DNA from: Desulfosporosinus cupriresistens
GTDB lineage: Bacteria; Bacillota; Desulfitobacteriia; Desulfitobacteriales; Desulfitobacteriaceae
Direction: 5' to 3'
NCBI RefSeq assembly: GCF_001707885.1
Contig: NZ_MASS01000027.1
Location: 1 to 54,413 of the forward strand
DNA length: 54,413 bases
Shown here: positions 16,001 through 24,394 of the stretch, piece after piece
Layout of the letters: each line of letters opens with the position of its first letter
Position numbering within the stretch: position 1 is the first letter of the stretch
Position numbers and translations under genes: made by a program
Notes under the pieces: generated by a model
Database searches by the model: none
What the model was told of the DNA's origin: nothing
The model's input: the letters and a program-made list of their open reading frames with translations, nothing else

Positions 16001-18060
16001 AGTTTGAAGTGCAAGGTGTTGACGTTAAGCAACTGATTAATGGGAGTTCCTATCAGATCTCGATTCTTCCAAATAATTCATGTTTCTCTGAATATGTCGA
16101 TGTTCGGGTTGTTGCCGTAGTTGCTGCTGTTGAAGATGTTGTCTCGACACAAAGCGGCCGTTATTTGTTAAATCTGGCCTATCAGGGAAGCCCATTCTAT
16201 GATCGGGATACAAACCGCAATCTCTTAACGTTCAACACCGTGCGGAGAGAACGGACGTATGAATATACTGTTGGAACCGACGAACCTGATTTTACTGATC
16301 GGGGCAGTTCGTGGTCTGACGATGTAAATCCAATAACTCCGTTCTCTACTTGGGAAATCAGCTTCCCGAAGACTCACCTGAATGAGAAGATTTGTTTCAA
16401 GGGTGCCACGGTAAATGTTAAGCTAAGCTTTGTTCTTAAAGTCAGAATCAAGGATCAGCCGATCAGTTTGCGCTCCGCTAATTTGATGTCCTTGACGGAA
16501 ATCAATGGGCCATCAGAGCAGGACTTGGTTTCGACGATGGCCAAACAAGGATCTGCGCTAAACGGTTGGGATGTCGTTTTCAATATGTCCCTTGAAAATA
16601 TTAACGATGTGCTTGCCGCGCAATACGACGAGTTTAAGAATAATGATCAAGAATTTGGCGGAAGAATAAATGTCGAAACAGATCCAGTAGAGGTTTTTGT
16701 TGGTCCCCCCAAAATCATATCCTGGCAGCTGTTTGATGTTCATTATGGTTATCCTAAGCTAAGCTTTCTTTCGAACAACAATCAAAACGTCCAATTAGAT
16801 TTTCAAATTACGAGTGGAAGCCTTACAAAATGCGTAAAGGTCGGCGACGATCCCGAGAAGTGTGATCCGCCCATCCCAATTCAAGGTGAGATAGTAACAG
16901 CCATTGTTCCGATTTCGAAAATTCAAGGACTGGTACAGTCCAAATCCAATGATAGCAGTAATGTTTATAGTGTCGTTTTAAATATGCAGGATGGTAGTTT
17001 CGAAGCCAATAACATCCAAATGAGCGATGAAGAGAGGGTTTCTTTCAATCGAGCAGTAGCAGCATACTTTATCCATCATCCGATAACGTATGTAATTAAT
17101 TCCCTTGATCTTTCGAATATCTCCACATTGCAGGATTTAACTCCTCATCAATTTCTGTTCAAGGTAATGCTTACAAATAATAAGAATAATATCCTGCAAT
17201 TGTTTATTACAACATCGAATCGGGATGCCAAGGATTACAGCCAGACATTTCTGAACAATGTTCCTGAGCCAATTCCTCAGGGTTACGAAACTAGTTTAAT
17301 GATTAGCAGCAAAGTTTTCTTTGGAAGTGTTCTTCCCAAAGGATTGGGCAGCAACACGGGCTGGGTGCTTGAGGGTAGTAAGTTGAATCCCAGTTCTAGT
17401 GATGACTCTGTTTGGACAAGCAAATTCACTTCAGGAAACCTGAGCATTAATATTAATCTGAGCTCATTAAATGAAAATGGGCACTATGTTGGCGGCGGTG
17501 GAGGTCCAGTTTGGTCTGATGGTCACAGGTATTGGTTAAAACAAAATCCATTTTCTTGGAGTATATCAGATATGACCATGGCCTCTAGAGACGATGGAAA
17601 ATTAGCTATGGCATTAAGCTCCAAGCAAGAAACGGTGGAATTTTCTGTACAAACTTTTGCGGAGTATTCAAATTACACCAATGACTATGGAGCGGTTGTT
17701 GTATTCTCGGTTAATCCAACGATAATAAAACTTGTTGTTGATAAAAGCGCCGGGAATCCCAGAAACCAATTATTGAAGATTAATATTGAAACTACCGATG
17801 ATCAAATCGTTTCTACGCCTGTAGTAAACACGGAAAAGAGTGGAATTTGCGATTATGCAAAGAGTAATGTTGGTCAACAAGTTCAACAACAAGCTCCAAG
17901 CCAAATTAAGACGAAAATTCAATCTTTGACCTTTGACTCAGTTTCTCTATTTGCATTGGAAAACTTACTATTCCCTAATAAGAATTGCATTGACCTTAAA
18001 ATTGCCTATGTGCCTGGCGATTTGCTAGTTCTTGGAAATTTTATAAAGTCAGACCATTGA
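13060..18060 (+). CDS. Very large MACPF-domain protein, candidate pore-forming toxin
   Basis: The start is ATG 13060 behind AAAGGAG (9 bp spacing), giving 1666 residues; an upstream in-frame ATG at 12946 lacks a ribosome site. Residues about 95-375 resemble a MACPF/CDC domain. The signature DYGTHFVSKITAGDVLFQ is at residue 201 on; the usual Gly-Gly is Ala-Gly here. Residues about 605-790 are helical, with Gln-rich coiled coils and a hydrophobic part (LATNLFALGTSFAVPAGS) like alpha-pore-forming toxins. The remaining C-terminal half is beta-rich with a Gly-rich stretch (YVGGGGGPVW). No signal peptide is seen. MACPF proteins insert beta-barrels in target membranes. It lies 3.5 kb before the injection system operon, so being a cargo is possible but unproven. 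Confidence 0.75.
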   Translation: MSSVCTVKLGATANLVLGYNPNWNLTTRDDQNGLFHPNQKALAEIDVNITRNDAAWGYPVIALHDSAKELLSALVPYKTVITAENSDEPTLPAGPLMIADKDQGSAIQELSRTLGVDLSNSDYGYALVQIRRENGSAEHPCIEKGIHLNPNPNQFPVQLGVTDNFRKGLASLRHGIDDFGNFSPENFTKDSAQAYIDFFKDYGTHFVSKITAGDVLFQVFAFPSNRFKTIKSAYASGKNPLSGPEAVSFDYFTTDANTGAFGFVKEYGKILCLSGDEQLTESLGTQEWLENTWSATNSIFAPFQTGSKVSLERLNRDFTKIVPIRIELASLALFAEFNRKKAWRRVLNAVIAQKYKGDVQTIFTKYCTVDFKAQIPDSGVTGFISTIATPTINAYKPSIDLSEVQLVGANYVKDFTLCANYMEQSNPNGVHIPGSDVLLLAQVVNLEDSKSVPTISLTDTAYKTAAFNCDSFFGALIIMNESGSEYHTIVDGLKYVLTADASETRFNVKVEADIRKVPCAEAMPRLKDSLEFSLTFAQGLISGNAVPLDQDQSFLKDGLNWIADIIPKDSTDLELLDIRVRALDLARLNTKTSLGVFVPLLPYSDYEKQVTNILNYIKEIDDNVYQAQEKIEQRKQSELIIDVAKTLNQNIIQSGELLAGLVKATADQQNDLSTYYESIIAQQKEEYQRQDNLISSLENQVYSQQAVVAQSVEAYKQAVKDWQTMEAIKFGLDLATNLFALGTSFAVPAGSIKALEDLGLAAQRIQKALNVLNAVSKLYTSGSTSIESIQNAQEALDGMNDLDISGLNWDEMSLNMNAIMAVGPSSPSVAQEKADLQRNFGILVLRGKAWVNAKSSSRQTARDIYLQQKQKALSNAQAERLTKLQGYLKPAIIADLDKSEIDLVGLTGSLLFIRNQMMGIVSQAFTLQDKVLQYQYLQSPTPIKSFDLLGFKGALAAQTNNTIQAKTLLNQLQASETDPIEFEVQGVDVKQLINGSSYQISILPNNSCFSEYVDVRVVAVVAAVEDVVSTQSGRYLLNLAYQGSPFYDRDTNRNLLTFNTVRRERTYEYTVGTDEPDFTDRGSSWSDDVNPITPFSTWEISFPKTHLNEKICFKGATVNVKLSFVLKVRIKDQPISLRSANLMSLTEINGPSEQDLVSTMAKQGSALNGWDVVFNMSLENINDVLAAQYDEFKNNDQEFGGRINVETDPVEVFVGPPKIISWQLFDVHYGYPKLSFLSNNNQNVQLDFQITSGSLTKCVKVGDDPEKCDPPIPIQGEIVTAIVPISKIQGLVQSKSNDSSNVYSVVLNMQDGSFEANNIQMSDEERVSFNRAVAAYFIHHPITYVINSLDLSNISTLQDLTPHQFLFKVMLTNNKNNILQLFITTSNRDAKDYSQTFLNNVPEPIPQGYETSLMISSKVFFGSVLPKGLGSNTGWVLEGSKLNPSSSDDSVWTSKFTSGNLSININLSSLNENGHYVGGGGGPVWSDGHRYWLKQNPFSWSISDMTMASRDDGKLAMALSSKQETVEFSVQTFAEYSNYTNDYGAVVVFSVNPTIIKLVVDKSAGNPRNQLLKINIETTDDQIVSTPVVNTEKSGICDYAKSNVGQQVQQQAPSQIKTKIQSLTFDSVSLFALENLLFPNKNCIDLKIAYVPGDLLVLGNFIKSDH

Positions 18061-18121
18061 TTTTGCTGGACAATTACTGCTTTTTAAAGTGTATCAAATT
18101 CGGAGGGAAAGAGAGGGCAAA

Positions 18122-18280
18122 TTGAGTAGAAACCACCTTGAAAAACTATTAAAATATATACAGAACGTTTACAACATTGAACATGGTTTGAATAAATTGT
18201 CTGACGGAAGAGTTAACCCAACTTATAGCACAGGTCAAGTAATTCTGCCTGTGCTTTTGATTTTTGATCTCCTTTGTTGA
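18122..18280 (+). pseudogene. Transposase N-terminal relic
   Basis: From TTG 18122 behind GGAGGG the frame reads SRNHLEKLLKYIQNVYNIEH and LSDGRVNPTYSTGQVILPVL, which resembles the beginning of a DDE-type transposase as I remember it, then stops at 18280 after unrelated residues. The remaining 300 or more residues are absent. The family is not certain. Confidence 0.45.
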
Positions 18281-18480
18281 TGCTCCACACCGAGGGCAGA
18301 TTAGTGCTAACGCCTCGTCTTATGGCATTGATTATCTATCTCAGGATAAGGGTTTCATCTTGCTTCAGGAACCTCCTTTTAAACCGAACACGGACAACCG
18401 GATGAAATTGTTGATCACGTCATTGACAGCTCTGCCTCTAATGTAAACCAATACGTACAAAAGATTGGAAGAAAGGATTG
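18264..18480 (+). pseudogene. Unidentified broken coding remnant
   Basis: One frame gives FVDAPHRGQISANASSYGID and LSQDKGFILLQEPPF; the next frame continues with TEHGQPDEIVDHVIDSSASN and VNQYVQKIGRKDC up to the Amj start. The sequence looks protein-like in both, so a frameshift near 18380 is likely. The family was not recognised. Confidence 0.3.
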
Positions 18481-18481
18481 T

Positions 18482-19279
18482 ATGTCAATGGAAAGAACGT
18501 TGGAAGAACTGATTATTCTAACGTCTATCATTCATCTAATCGATACCCTCGCTTACTCTGTTAGACTGAACTCTGTTAAGAGTGGGCAAGTGGCATTGTC
18601 CTTTTCTCTATTTAATCTTATCGCGCTTGTTTCCCGTACTGCAAATACCTTACAAGCCCCATTGATTGCAGGTATTATCGGAAGTAGTATTGTTCACGGG
18701 TCAAATCCAGCAATGGATATGCGGATAGTGATTTTCGCATCAACCGTTGGAACTTTAGCCGGTGTACTTTTAATTCCATCATTTCTTAGGGTTTTTGAGA
18801 AAGCTGTAAACCGTCTAGAGGTAATGGGTTCTGTCCCCTCGCTAGTGATTGAGGCCTTGCAGATAAATAATATTAAGCGAATCGTTAAGAGTGTCTCTAA
18901 ACCCTCTAAGTCGATGTTAGAAAGATTAAGGTATCGTGAGATCCCAAAGAGATTGTTGATTTTAAATTCGTTAGTCACAGGAATATATACGGTTGGCGTC
19001 CTTGCAGCAAGTTACTCAGCAATATTGGTTCCAGAGGAACATAGACTTACGGTTGTTGCATCATCTGGAATGATCAATGGGGTTGCTTCAATTTTGCTTA
19101 CGCTTCTTATTGACCCAAAGTCAGCGATGATTACTGACCAAGCATTAAGAGGAAAGAGGCCGTATGGTGATGTTAAGGCACTTGTGGTGTTGCTTATTAC
19201 CTCTAAGTTAGTTGGGACTTTGTTAGGCCAGGTACTGTTCTTGCCCGCAGCCGAAGCAATTGCTTTTTTCTACAAGTAA
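18482..19279 (+). CDS. amj: Lipid II flippase of the Amj family
   Basis: This is a 265-residue integral membrane protein, close to the usual Amj length of about 270. The N-terminal LIDTLAYSVRLNSVKSGQVA and SLFNLIALVSRTANTLQAPL are characteristic of Amj (YdaH in Bacillus), the alternate flippase that moves the peptidoglycan precursor lipid II across the membrane and can replace MurJ. The family is often induced by cell wall stress through sigma-M. The start ATG 18482 follows GAAAGGA at suitable distance. It stands alone between a remnant and a convergent gene, so it is probably singly transcribed. A hidden second MurJ-like gene is not present in the window. Confidence 0.85.
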   Translation: MSMERTLEELIILTSIIHLIDTLAYSVRLNSVKSGQVALSFSLFNLIALVSRTANTLQAPLIAGIIGSSIVHGSNPAMDMRIVIFASTVGTLAGVLLIPSFLRVFEKAVNRLEVMGSVPSLVIEALQINNIKRIVKSVSKPSKSMLERLRYREIPKRLLILNSLVTGIYTVGVLAASYSAILVPEEHRLTVVASSGMINGVASILLTLLIDPKSAMITDQALRGKRPYGDVKALVVLLITSKLVGTLLGQVLFLPAAEAIAFFYK

Positions 19280-19582
19280 ATCGTGAAAGGCCTCGGCTGA
19301 GGTAAAATTTCTTCTATAAGAGATTAACAGACGATGAGTTTAAGCAATGAATAAGTCCGTTAAAGATTACTTTGAGGTTTTGTTCTTGATATAACAAGAA
19401 ACTTCAATTCTTTTGATCATCCTAATCCTGCCACTAGGATTTAAAACCTTCGACAGGTGGTTGCAAGTTAAAGGTCTAAGATTCCATTGATGGGTTTTTA
19501 GTGAAGATTATTTTATCTACTCAACATCTAGGGTCAGTGAAACAATATCCCTATTGGAAATCTAGAAATCATCCCAGCTTTC

Positions 19583-21238
19583 CTACTTTGTTGTAGATGA
19601 ATACGCGTTGGCTAAAACAAAGGTAGTGTTATTATATTCGTATTCTTGGGTAAATCTAGTCTTGGCATCTGCATGCGCTCCTACATTGAAGTTGTCTTGA
19701 CTCATAATTATCTCATTTTTAGATATTTGCCAATCACCTTGGTCTCCGGCTGTAGCGTCCCAAATGATGTTGTATCCGTCTTTACCATTCCAATTTATAA
19801 GTGTTAATTCCGGATAACCTCCGATATCACCACATGTAGTTATTAATCCCAAGACAGGGAATGAAATACCTTCAAGCTTATATAATTTAATGCTTATTGG
19901 ATACATAGAAAAGTCAAGATTTGAATAGTTAGTTCCAATTTGAAATTTGGCTTGCTCCTCAAATGCTTTGCCATTCCAATGTAAGACAACAAGTGAGCGC
20001 GTTTTCAGGTAATAAGCGATAAGCTCATTTTTGTTATCGTTATCTAAGTCGAAGAGATAATAATCATTTTCAGGAATACTGTATCCCTGAGGTAAAACTG
20101 CTCCGGTAATCTCTGTTGGTACAGGCGAATCAGAGAATGAGACTATTTGTTTAGCAACAACAAGCTGAGTATTGTTGTCTAGGGCCAAATATCGGCGAGC
20201 AATATTATCAGGAGTTGAGCTAGACTCCTTTTTCTTAAACAGGTACGTAATGTCTGTGTATTTGCGCCCAGGTACGACGGTAAATGATTCCCCACCAAAA
20301 TAGCTGTCGTGGCGGGCTCCTACAGTTCTTAGAAGATTGATATCCAATTTGTAGTTTCCCGGAGCCAGATCATACGAGCTAACAATTCTAGTCTCATTGT
20401 CGTATTGAACTTTAGCAGATGTTCCATCACTTCTGGTTAGTGTAACCTTCGGTTTATCAGCAGGTTTTACAGATTCAATGTTGATGTAGTCGCTTAAGGC
20501 AAGCTGAAACTCGATAGCTCCAAAAGGAGGGTTAACTATTTGGTTCAGCTTGGAAATGAGATCATTGCCACCCGCCGTAATAAATGCGCTTGAATCGCCA
20601 AGCGCATTTAGCTCGTTGAGAAGACTTTTGGCCTTAGAGTAATATGTATCCTTTCCAAGCCCAGTATTGTAGTAGTTATCGTAAAGCGGTGTGAAAGTAT
20701 CGATCTGGTGAGCGGCTGATTTGGCTAAGCTATGAGCATATTCTTCTGAGGCAGGATATTTTTCCTGCAATATTTTTAAAATATCACCGGACTTGGTCTC
20801 GTCACTAAAATTAAGTTCAAATAGTTTCCCATAAGCAAAGGCAACTTTGGCGTGTTGTGGGTAATTAGAGATGAAGGAACGAAAAGCCTCATCGGCTTCG
20901 GATTTTTGTCCAATACTTAAGAGCTTGGTAGCTCTGGTTAGGCTCTGATCAGGTTGATAAACCGTCTTAAACCAGTAGTAGCTGCAGCCCGCTAATACTA
21001 GGCAAACAGCTAAGATTAAAAAAGAGGCGATTTTGATTTTTTTCGGTTTTTTAGAGCTTATTTGGGCACTTACCGCAATTTCCTCAACCTCGCCGTTTCC
21101 ATCTTTATCTAGTTGTTTAGTGGCCTCTTTATCCTCTTTATCCTCTGACACTGAGAGTGTATTGTCAATTTCAACAGGTCTCCCGCAGTTAGGGCAATTG
21201 TGGTAAGTTCCAACTTCATGGCCACAAGTACACTTCAC
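19583..21238 (-). CDS. Membrane-anchored zinc-ribbon protein with TPR-like and FG-GAP-like parts
   Basis: The 551-residue protein begins with a zinc ribbon (CTCGHEVGTYHNCPNCGR), an acidic linker, and one membrane segment at 70-90 (ASFLILAVCLVLAGCSYYWF). Outside the membrane it has a helical repeat region (about 98-165, KLLSIGQKSEADEAFRSFIS), then beta-rich parts, with a calcium-loop-like DLDNDNKNEL near residue 395. Such zinc-ribbon single-pass proteins are common in Clostridia and of unknown role. It is divergent from the injection system operon (284 bp apart), so a shared control region is possible. GGGGGAG lies before ATG 21238. Bases 19280-19582 hold no gene I can see. Confidence 0.6.
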   Translation of the reverse strand: MKCTCGHEVGTYHNCPNCGRPVEIDNTLSVSEDKEDKEATKQLDKDGNGEVEEIAVSAQISSKKPKKIKIASFLILAVCLVLAGCSYYWFKTVYQPDQSLTRATKLLSIGQKSEADEAFRSFISNYPQHAKVAFAYGKLFELNFSDETKSGDILKILQEKYPASEEYAHSLAKSAAHQIDTFTPLYDNYYNTGLGKDTYYSKAKSLLNELNALGDSSAFITAGGNDLISKLNQIVNPPFGAIEFQLALSDYINIESVKPADKPKVTLTRSDGTSAKVQYDNETRIVSSYDLAPGNYKLDINLLRTVGARHDSYFGGESFTVVPGRKYTDITYLFKKKESSSTPDNIARRYLALDNNTQLVVAKQIVSFSDSPVPTEITGAVLPQGYSIPENDYYLFDLDNDNKNELIAYYLKTRSLVVLHWNGKAFEEQAKFQIGTNYSNLDFSMYPISIKLYKLEGISFPVLGLITTCGDIGGYPELTLINWNGKDGYNIIWDATAGDQGDWQISKNEIIMSQDNFNVGAHADAKTRFTQEYEYNNTTFVLANAYSSTTK

Positions 21239-21522
21239 GTTTTCTCCCCCTTTAGTTCGCCTTAAGCAGATACTAACAACCTATAAGGATTCACCGTTTC
21301 ATCAATTTTTGACCTATCTTCCTCTATACGTTAATACGACCGTGGACTAGATTATCAGGGGGGACCACCAACAAATATGTTTGCTCAAATAAGTATATAA
21401 CAAAGTTTTACCATTAATAAATATTTTTCCATAAAATCAACTATTTGACGTAGATCGACATTATCTCCAAAGGATATTTAGTGTGGATTGTGTAATATTT
21501 CTTTTAACAAAAAGGAAAAAAT

Positions 21523-23775
21523 TTGTTACTCTCCTGCAGGCGAAGGATGATGAAGATGTACTCTGATAGCAGAGAGTATCTTTTGGATGAACTTAATCAA
21601 TTAGACAGGATTATTCACCTACACATTCTCAAACAGCAGCAGGTGCGGTCGGTCGATCCATTGCAACAATTTAGGGGGTTGGTACTGTCTGAGGAGGAGA
21701 TAGTCGGACTGCTCGGAGATGTTTCTGTGCTCCCGAAGAACAATGAGAGCTGCAAACTGCGGGAAATGAAGATCGAGCAAATTCGTGAGAGCTTGCGGGC
21801 CGAAGCTCTAAGGATCAGAGAACGGCGAGAGGCCAGTCTTAATAACGGAATTTACCTGTCCTTAAATCATCTCGCCCAAATATTCAACCTGACGCACTTT
21901 GAGCAGCAATGTATCATCATTTGTCTGGCCGTGGAATTGGAGCGCAAGTACGGTAAACTATATGCTTATCTGCAGAATGATGTTACCCGCCAAAAGCCTG
22001 ACGTTGAGCTGATACTTAAACTGTTGTGCCCTGTGCCTCAGGAACGACTTGAGGCCAGGTCGGTTTTTTCGCCACAGGCTCCACTCATCAAACATGGGCT
22101 CCTGCAGTTGGCAGATAACTCACCAGGAGATTTGATCCCACTAATATCACGCAATCTTAAACTGAATGACCGGATCGTAGATTTTCTTTTGGAATTTGGA
22201 CAGATTGATGTACGGCTTGCCCCTGTAGCTAGCCTGGTTCTTCCCGGAGCAGACAAGTCAGGGAAGTTTCAGGGCCTCGAAACTCGGCAGCGGGTAAAGG
22301 AATTTCTATATTCATATTTTGGTGAATCCGGTTCAGTTGGGGAAGGTGTGGTTTTTTATTGCCATGGGAAATATGGCGCAGGAAAAAAATTGCTTGTTGA
22401 ATCGTTATGCGATGAATTTGAATTGCCACTGATTTACGGTGATACGGAAAGAATGCTGGACAGCTGGATTCCCTTTGGGGAGCTGATGCAGCTACTCGGC
22501 CGGGAAGCTGCACTGCAAGGAGCAATATTGTGCTTGGTGAATTTTGACCATCTCCTTGACAGGGGAGATAAAAGCCTGCTGCAATTGGAATCAATGATTG
22601 AAGCGGTGCAGACCTATTCACGGTTAACTTTTTTGCTGGGTCGGCGCCCATGGAACCCGCAGGGGGTGCTAAAAGGAACTGTCTTCATTGACATTGAAGC
22701 TCCGGCGCCTGATGTTACCGCTAGGCAAAACCTGTGGGAGGAACTCAGTGAAGAGTATCTGGGGGCGGATACCCCGGCTTTTAATCCGGATTGGCGGGAG
22801 CTGGCCGGTAAATTCCGATTTACGCCGGGACAGATCCGGGACGCTCTTGCCGTGGCCCATCACCGGGCCCTCTGGTGTCCTGCGGGGGACAGGCAGGTAA
22901 CCATGGCAGACCTGTACGCTGCTTGTCAGGCTCAGTCGAATCAGAAACTGAGCAGCCTTGCGCAAAAATTAAAACCCGGATACACCTGGGACGATATAAT
23001 CCTACCGCTTGACCGGCTAAAACAGTTGCAGGAAATTTGCAGTCAGGTCAAATACCGCGATGTTGTATTCGATCAATGGGGTTTCGCCGGCAAAATGTCT
23101 TATGGCAGAGGACTAAACGCGCTTTTTTCCGGTCCTCCGGGCACAGGCAAAACCATGTCAGCCGAGGTTATTGCTGGTGAGCTGCAGATGGACCTTTACA
23201 AAATCGATTTGTCTCAGGTCATCAGCAAATATATAGGCGAAACAGAACAAAACCTGCAGCGGATCTTTGATGAGGCTGCAACAAGTAATGCCATTCTTTT
23301 CTTCGACGAGGCCGATGCCCTTTTTGGCAAGCGGTCGGAGGTCCGGGATGCCCATGATCGTTATGCAAATATCGAAACGGCTTATCTGCTCCAGAAGATA
23401 GAGGAATACGACGGCATAACGATACTAGCCACCAATCTGCGGAATAACATGGACGATGCTTTTGTCCGCCGGATGCGCTTTATTGTAGATTTTCCCTTCC
23501 CAGACGAAGTACATCGGGAAAAAATCTGGAGGCATATGTTTCCCGAAGATACTCCGCGGAATGAGGATCTTGACCTAAAATTTTTGGCAAAGAAGTTTAG
23601 AATTGCCGGAGGAGATATCAAAAACATTGTCCTGGCAGCGGCATTTCTAGCTGCCGGAGAGACCGTGGCCATCGGGATGGAGCACCTTATCCGCGCCACT
23701 AGGGATGAGATGCACAAAAACGGTAAGCTTTGTCTGAAAGAAGACTTTGGTGAATATTATGAGTGGATTAATTGA
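21523..23775 (+). CDS. eCIS AAA+ ATPase (Afp15/Pvc15-like)
   Basis: The protein has up to 750 residues. The C-terminal AAA+ domain is complete: Walker A GPPGTGKT (from residue 537), Walker B ILFFDEADALFG (Asp595-Glu596), sensor ILATNLRNN and arginine pair RRMRF. A first AAA-like domain is degenerate: its P-loop reads GKYGAGKK, with Lys instead of Ser/Thr (near residue 285). This double layout is usual for the ATPases of extracellular contractile injection systems, thought to act in assembly or payload loading. Three starts compete: TTG 21523 (AAAGG 8 bp before) and ATG 21547 or 21556. The ATG at 21556, behind GAAGG, may be the true one (739 residues). It opens the 23-kb operon. Confidence 0.9.
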   Translation: MLLSCRRRMMKMYSDSREYLLDELNQLDRIIHLHILKQQQVRSVDPLQQFRGLVLSEEEIVGLLGDVSVLPKNNESCKLREMKIEQIRESLRAEALRIRERREASLNNGIYLSLNHLAQIFNLTHFEQQCIIICLAVELERKYGKLYAYLQNDVTRQKPDVELILKLLCPVPQERLEARSVFSPQAPLIKHGLLQLADNSPGDLIPLISRNLKLNDRIVDFLLEFGQIDVRLAPVASLVLPGADKSGKFQGLETRQRVKEFLYSYFGESGSVGEGVVFYCHGKYGAGKKLLVESLCDEFELPLIYGDTERMLDSWIPFGELMQLLGREAALQGAILCLVNFDHLLDRGDKSLLQLESMIEAVQTYSRLTFLLGRRPWNPQGVLKGTVFIDIEAPAPDVTARQNLWEELSEEYLGADTPAFNPDWRELAGKFRFTPGQIRDALAVAHHRALWCPAGDRQVTMADLYAACQAQSNQKLSSLAQKLKPGYTWDDIILPLDRLKQLQEICSQVKYRDVVFDQWGFAGKMSYGRGLNALFSGPPGTGKTMSAEVIAGELQMDLYKIDLSQVISKYIGETEQNLQRIFDEAATSNAILFFDEADALFGKRSEVRDAHDRYANIETAYLLQKIEEYDGITILATNLRNNMDDAFVRRMRFIVDFPFPDEVHREKIWRHMFPEDTPRNEDLDLKFLAKKFRIAGGDIKNIVLAAAFLAAGETVAIGMEHLIRATRDEMHKNGKLCLKEDFGEYYEWIN

Positions 23776-23804
23776 AGAATTCTAAAATCCGATGAGGTGG
23801 GGTT

Positions 23805-24392
23805 ATGAGCGAATTTACGGTGTTTGCCGATATTGGGCAGACCCTAATTAAACTGCTTAGAGACAATATGAAGGACCTGAACATGAACGAGAACTCGATA
23901 GTATTATGCTCACCGGCCGACGTAACCGATGACATCAGTCTGTCGATTTTCCTGTATCAGGTAGTGGAGAATTCGGACATGAGAAACCAGGATATGTTCG
24001 AACTGGGACCGGATCGGCTGCAGTATCCCCCTTTATACCTGGACCTCTATTATTTGCTGACGACCTATTCAAAGGCCGATCTGGCCTCCCGTTCACTGGA
24101 AGAACACCGGATCTTGGGGAAGGCAATGAGTATCCTGCATGACCATGTAGTTTTGAGCGGACCGGCACTGCAGGGCGGGTTAGCCGGCAAGCATGATGAG
24201 TTTAGGATATCTATGAACACCCTCTCACTGGACGATGCAAATAAGCTTTGGAGCACCTTTACCAACAAACAGTTTAGACCGTCTGTAAGTTATCTGGTCA
24301 CTCCGGTGGCCGTTGATTCCACCCGGATTATGGGAACCAGCCGTGTATTGTCACGGGAATTGGAGTACAACGTGATGGGGGAGGATAGATAA
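23805..24392 (+). CDS. DUF4255 tail terminator/cap protein (Afp16/Pvc16-like)
   Basis: The 195-residue protein matches DUF4255, with PPLYLDLYYLLTTYS and EEHRILGKAMSILHDH as hallmark segments. In eCIS these proteins form the cap ring that ends the tube and sheath. ATG 23805 follows GAGGTGGGG. It sits 29 bp after the ATPase gene and its stop is 2 bp before the next start, so the three genes are translated together. Confidence 0.88.
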   Translation: MSEFTVFADIGQTLIKLLRDNMKDLNMNENSIVLCSPADVTDDISLSIFLYQVVENSDMRNQDMFELGPDRLQYPPLYLDLYYLLTTYSKADLASRSLEEHRILGKAMSILHDHVVLSGPALQGGLAGKHDEFRISMNTLSLDDANKLWSTFTNKQFRPSVSYLVTPVAVDSTRIMGTSRVLSRELEYNVMGEDR

Positions 24393-24394
24393 TT

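Noticed and set aside
19375..19400. Hairpin near TTGTTCTTGATATAACAAG as a terminator or operator
   Set aside because: The stem is short and AT-rich with no T-run, and it has no clear gene partner.
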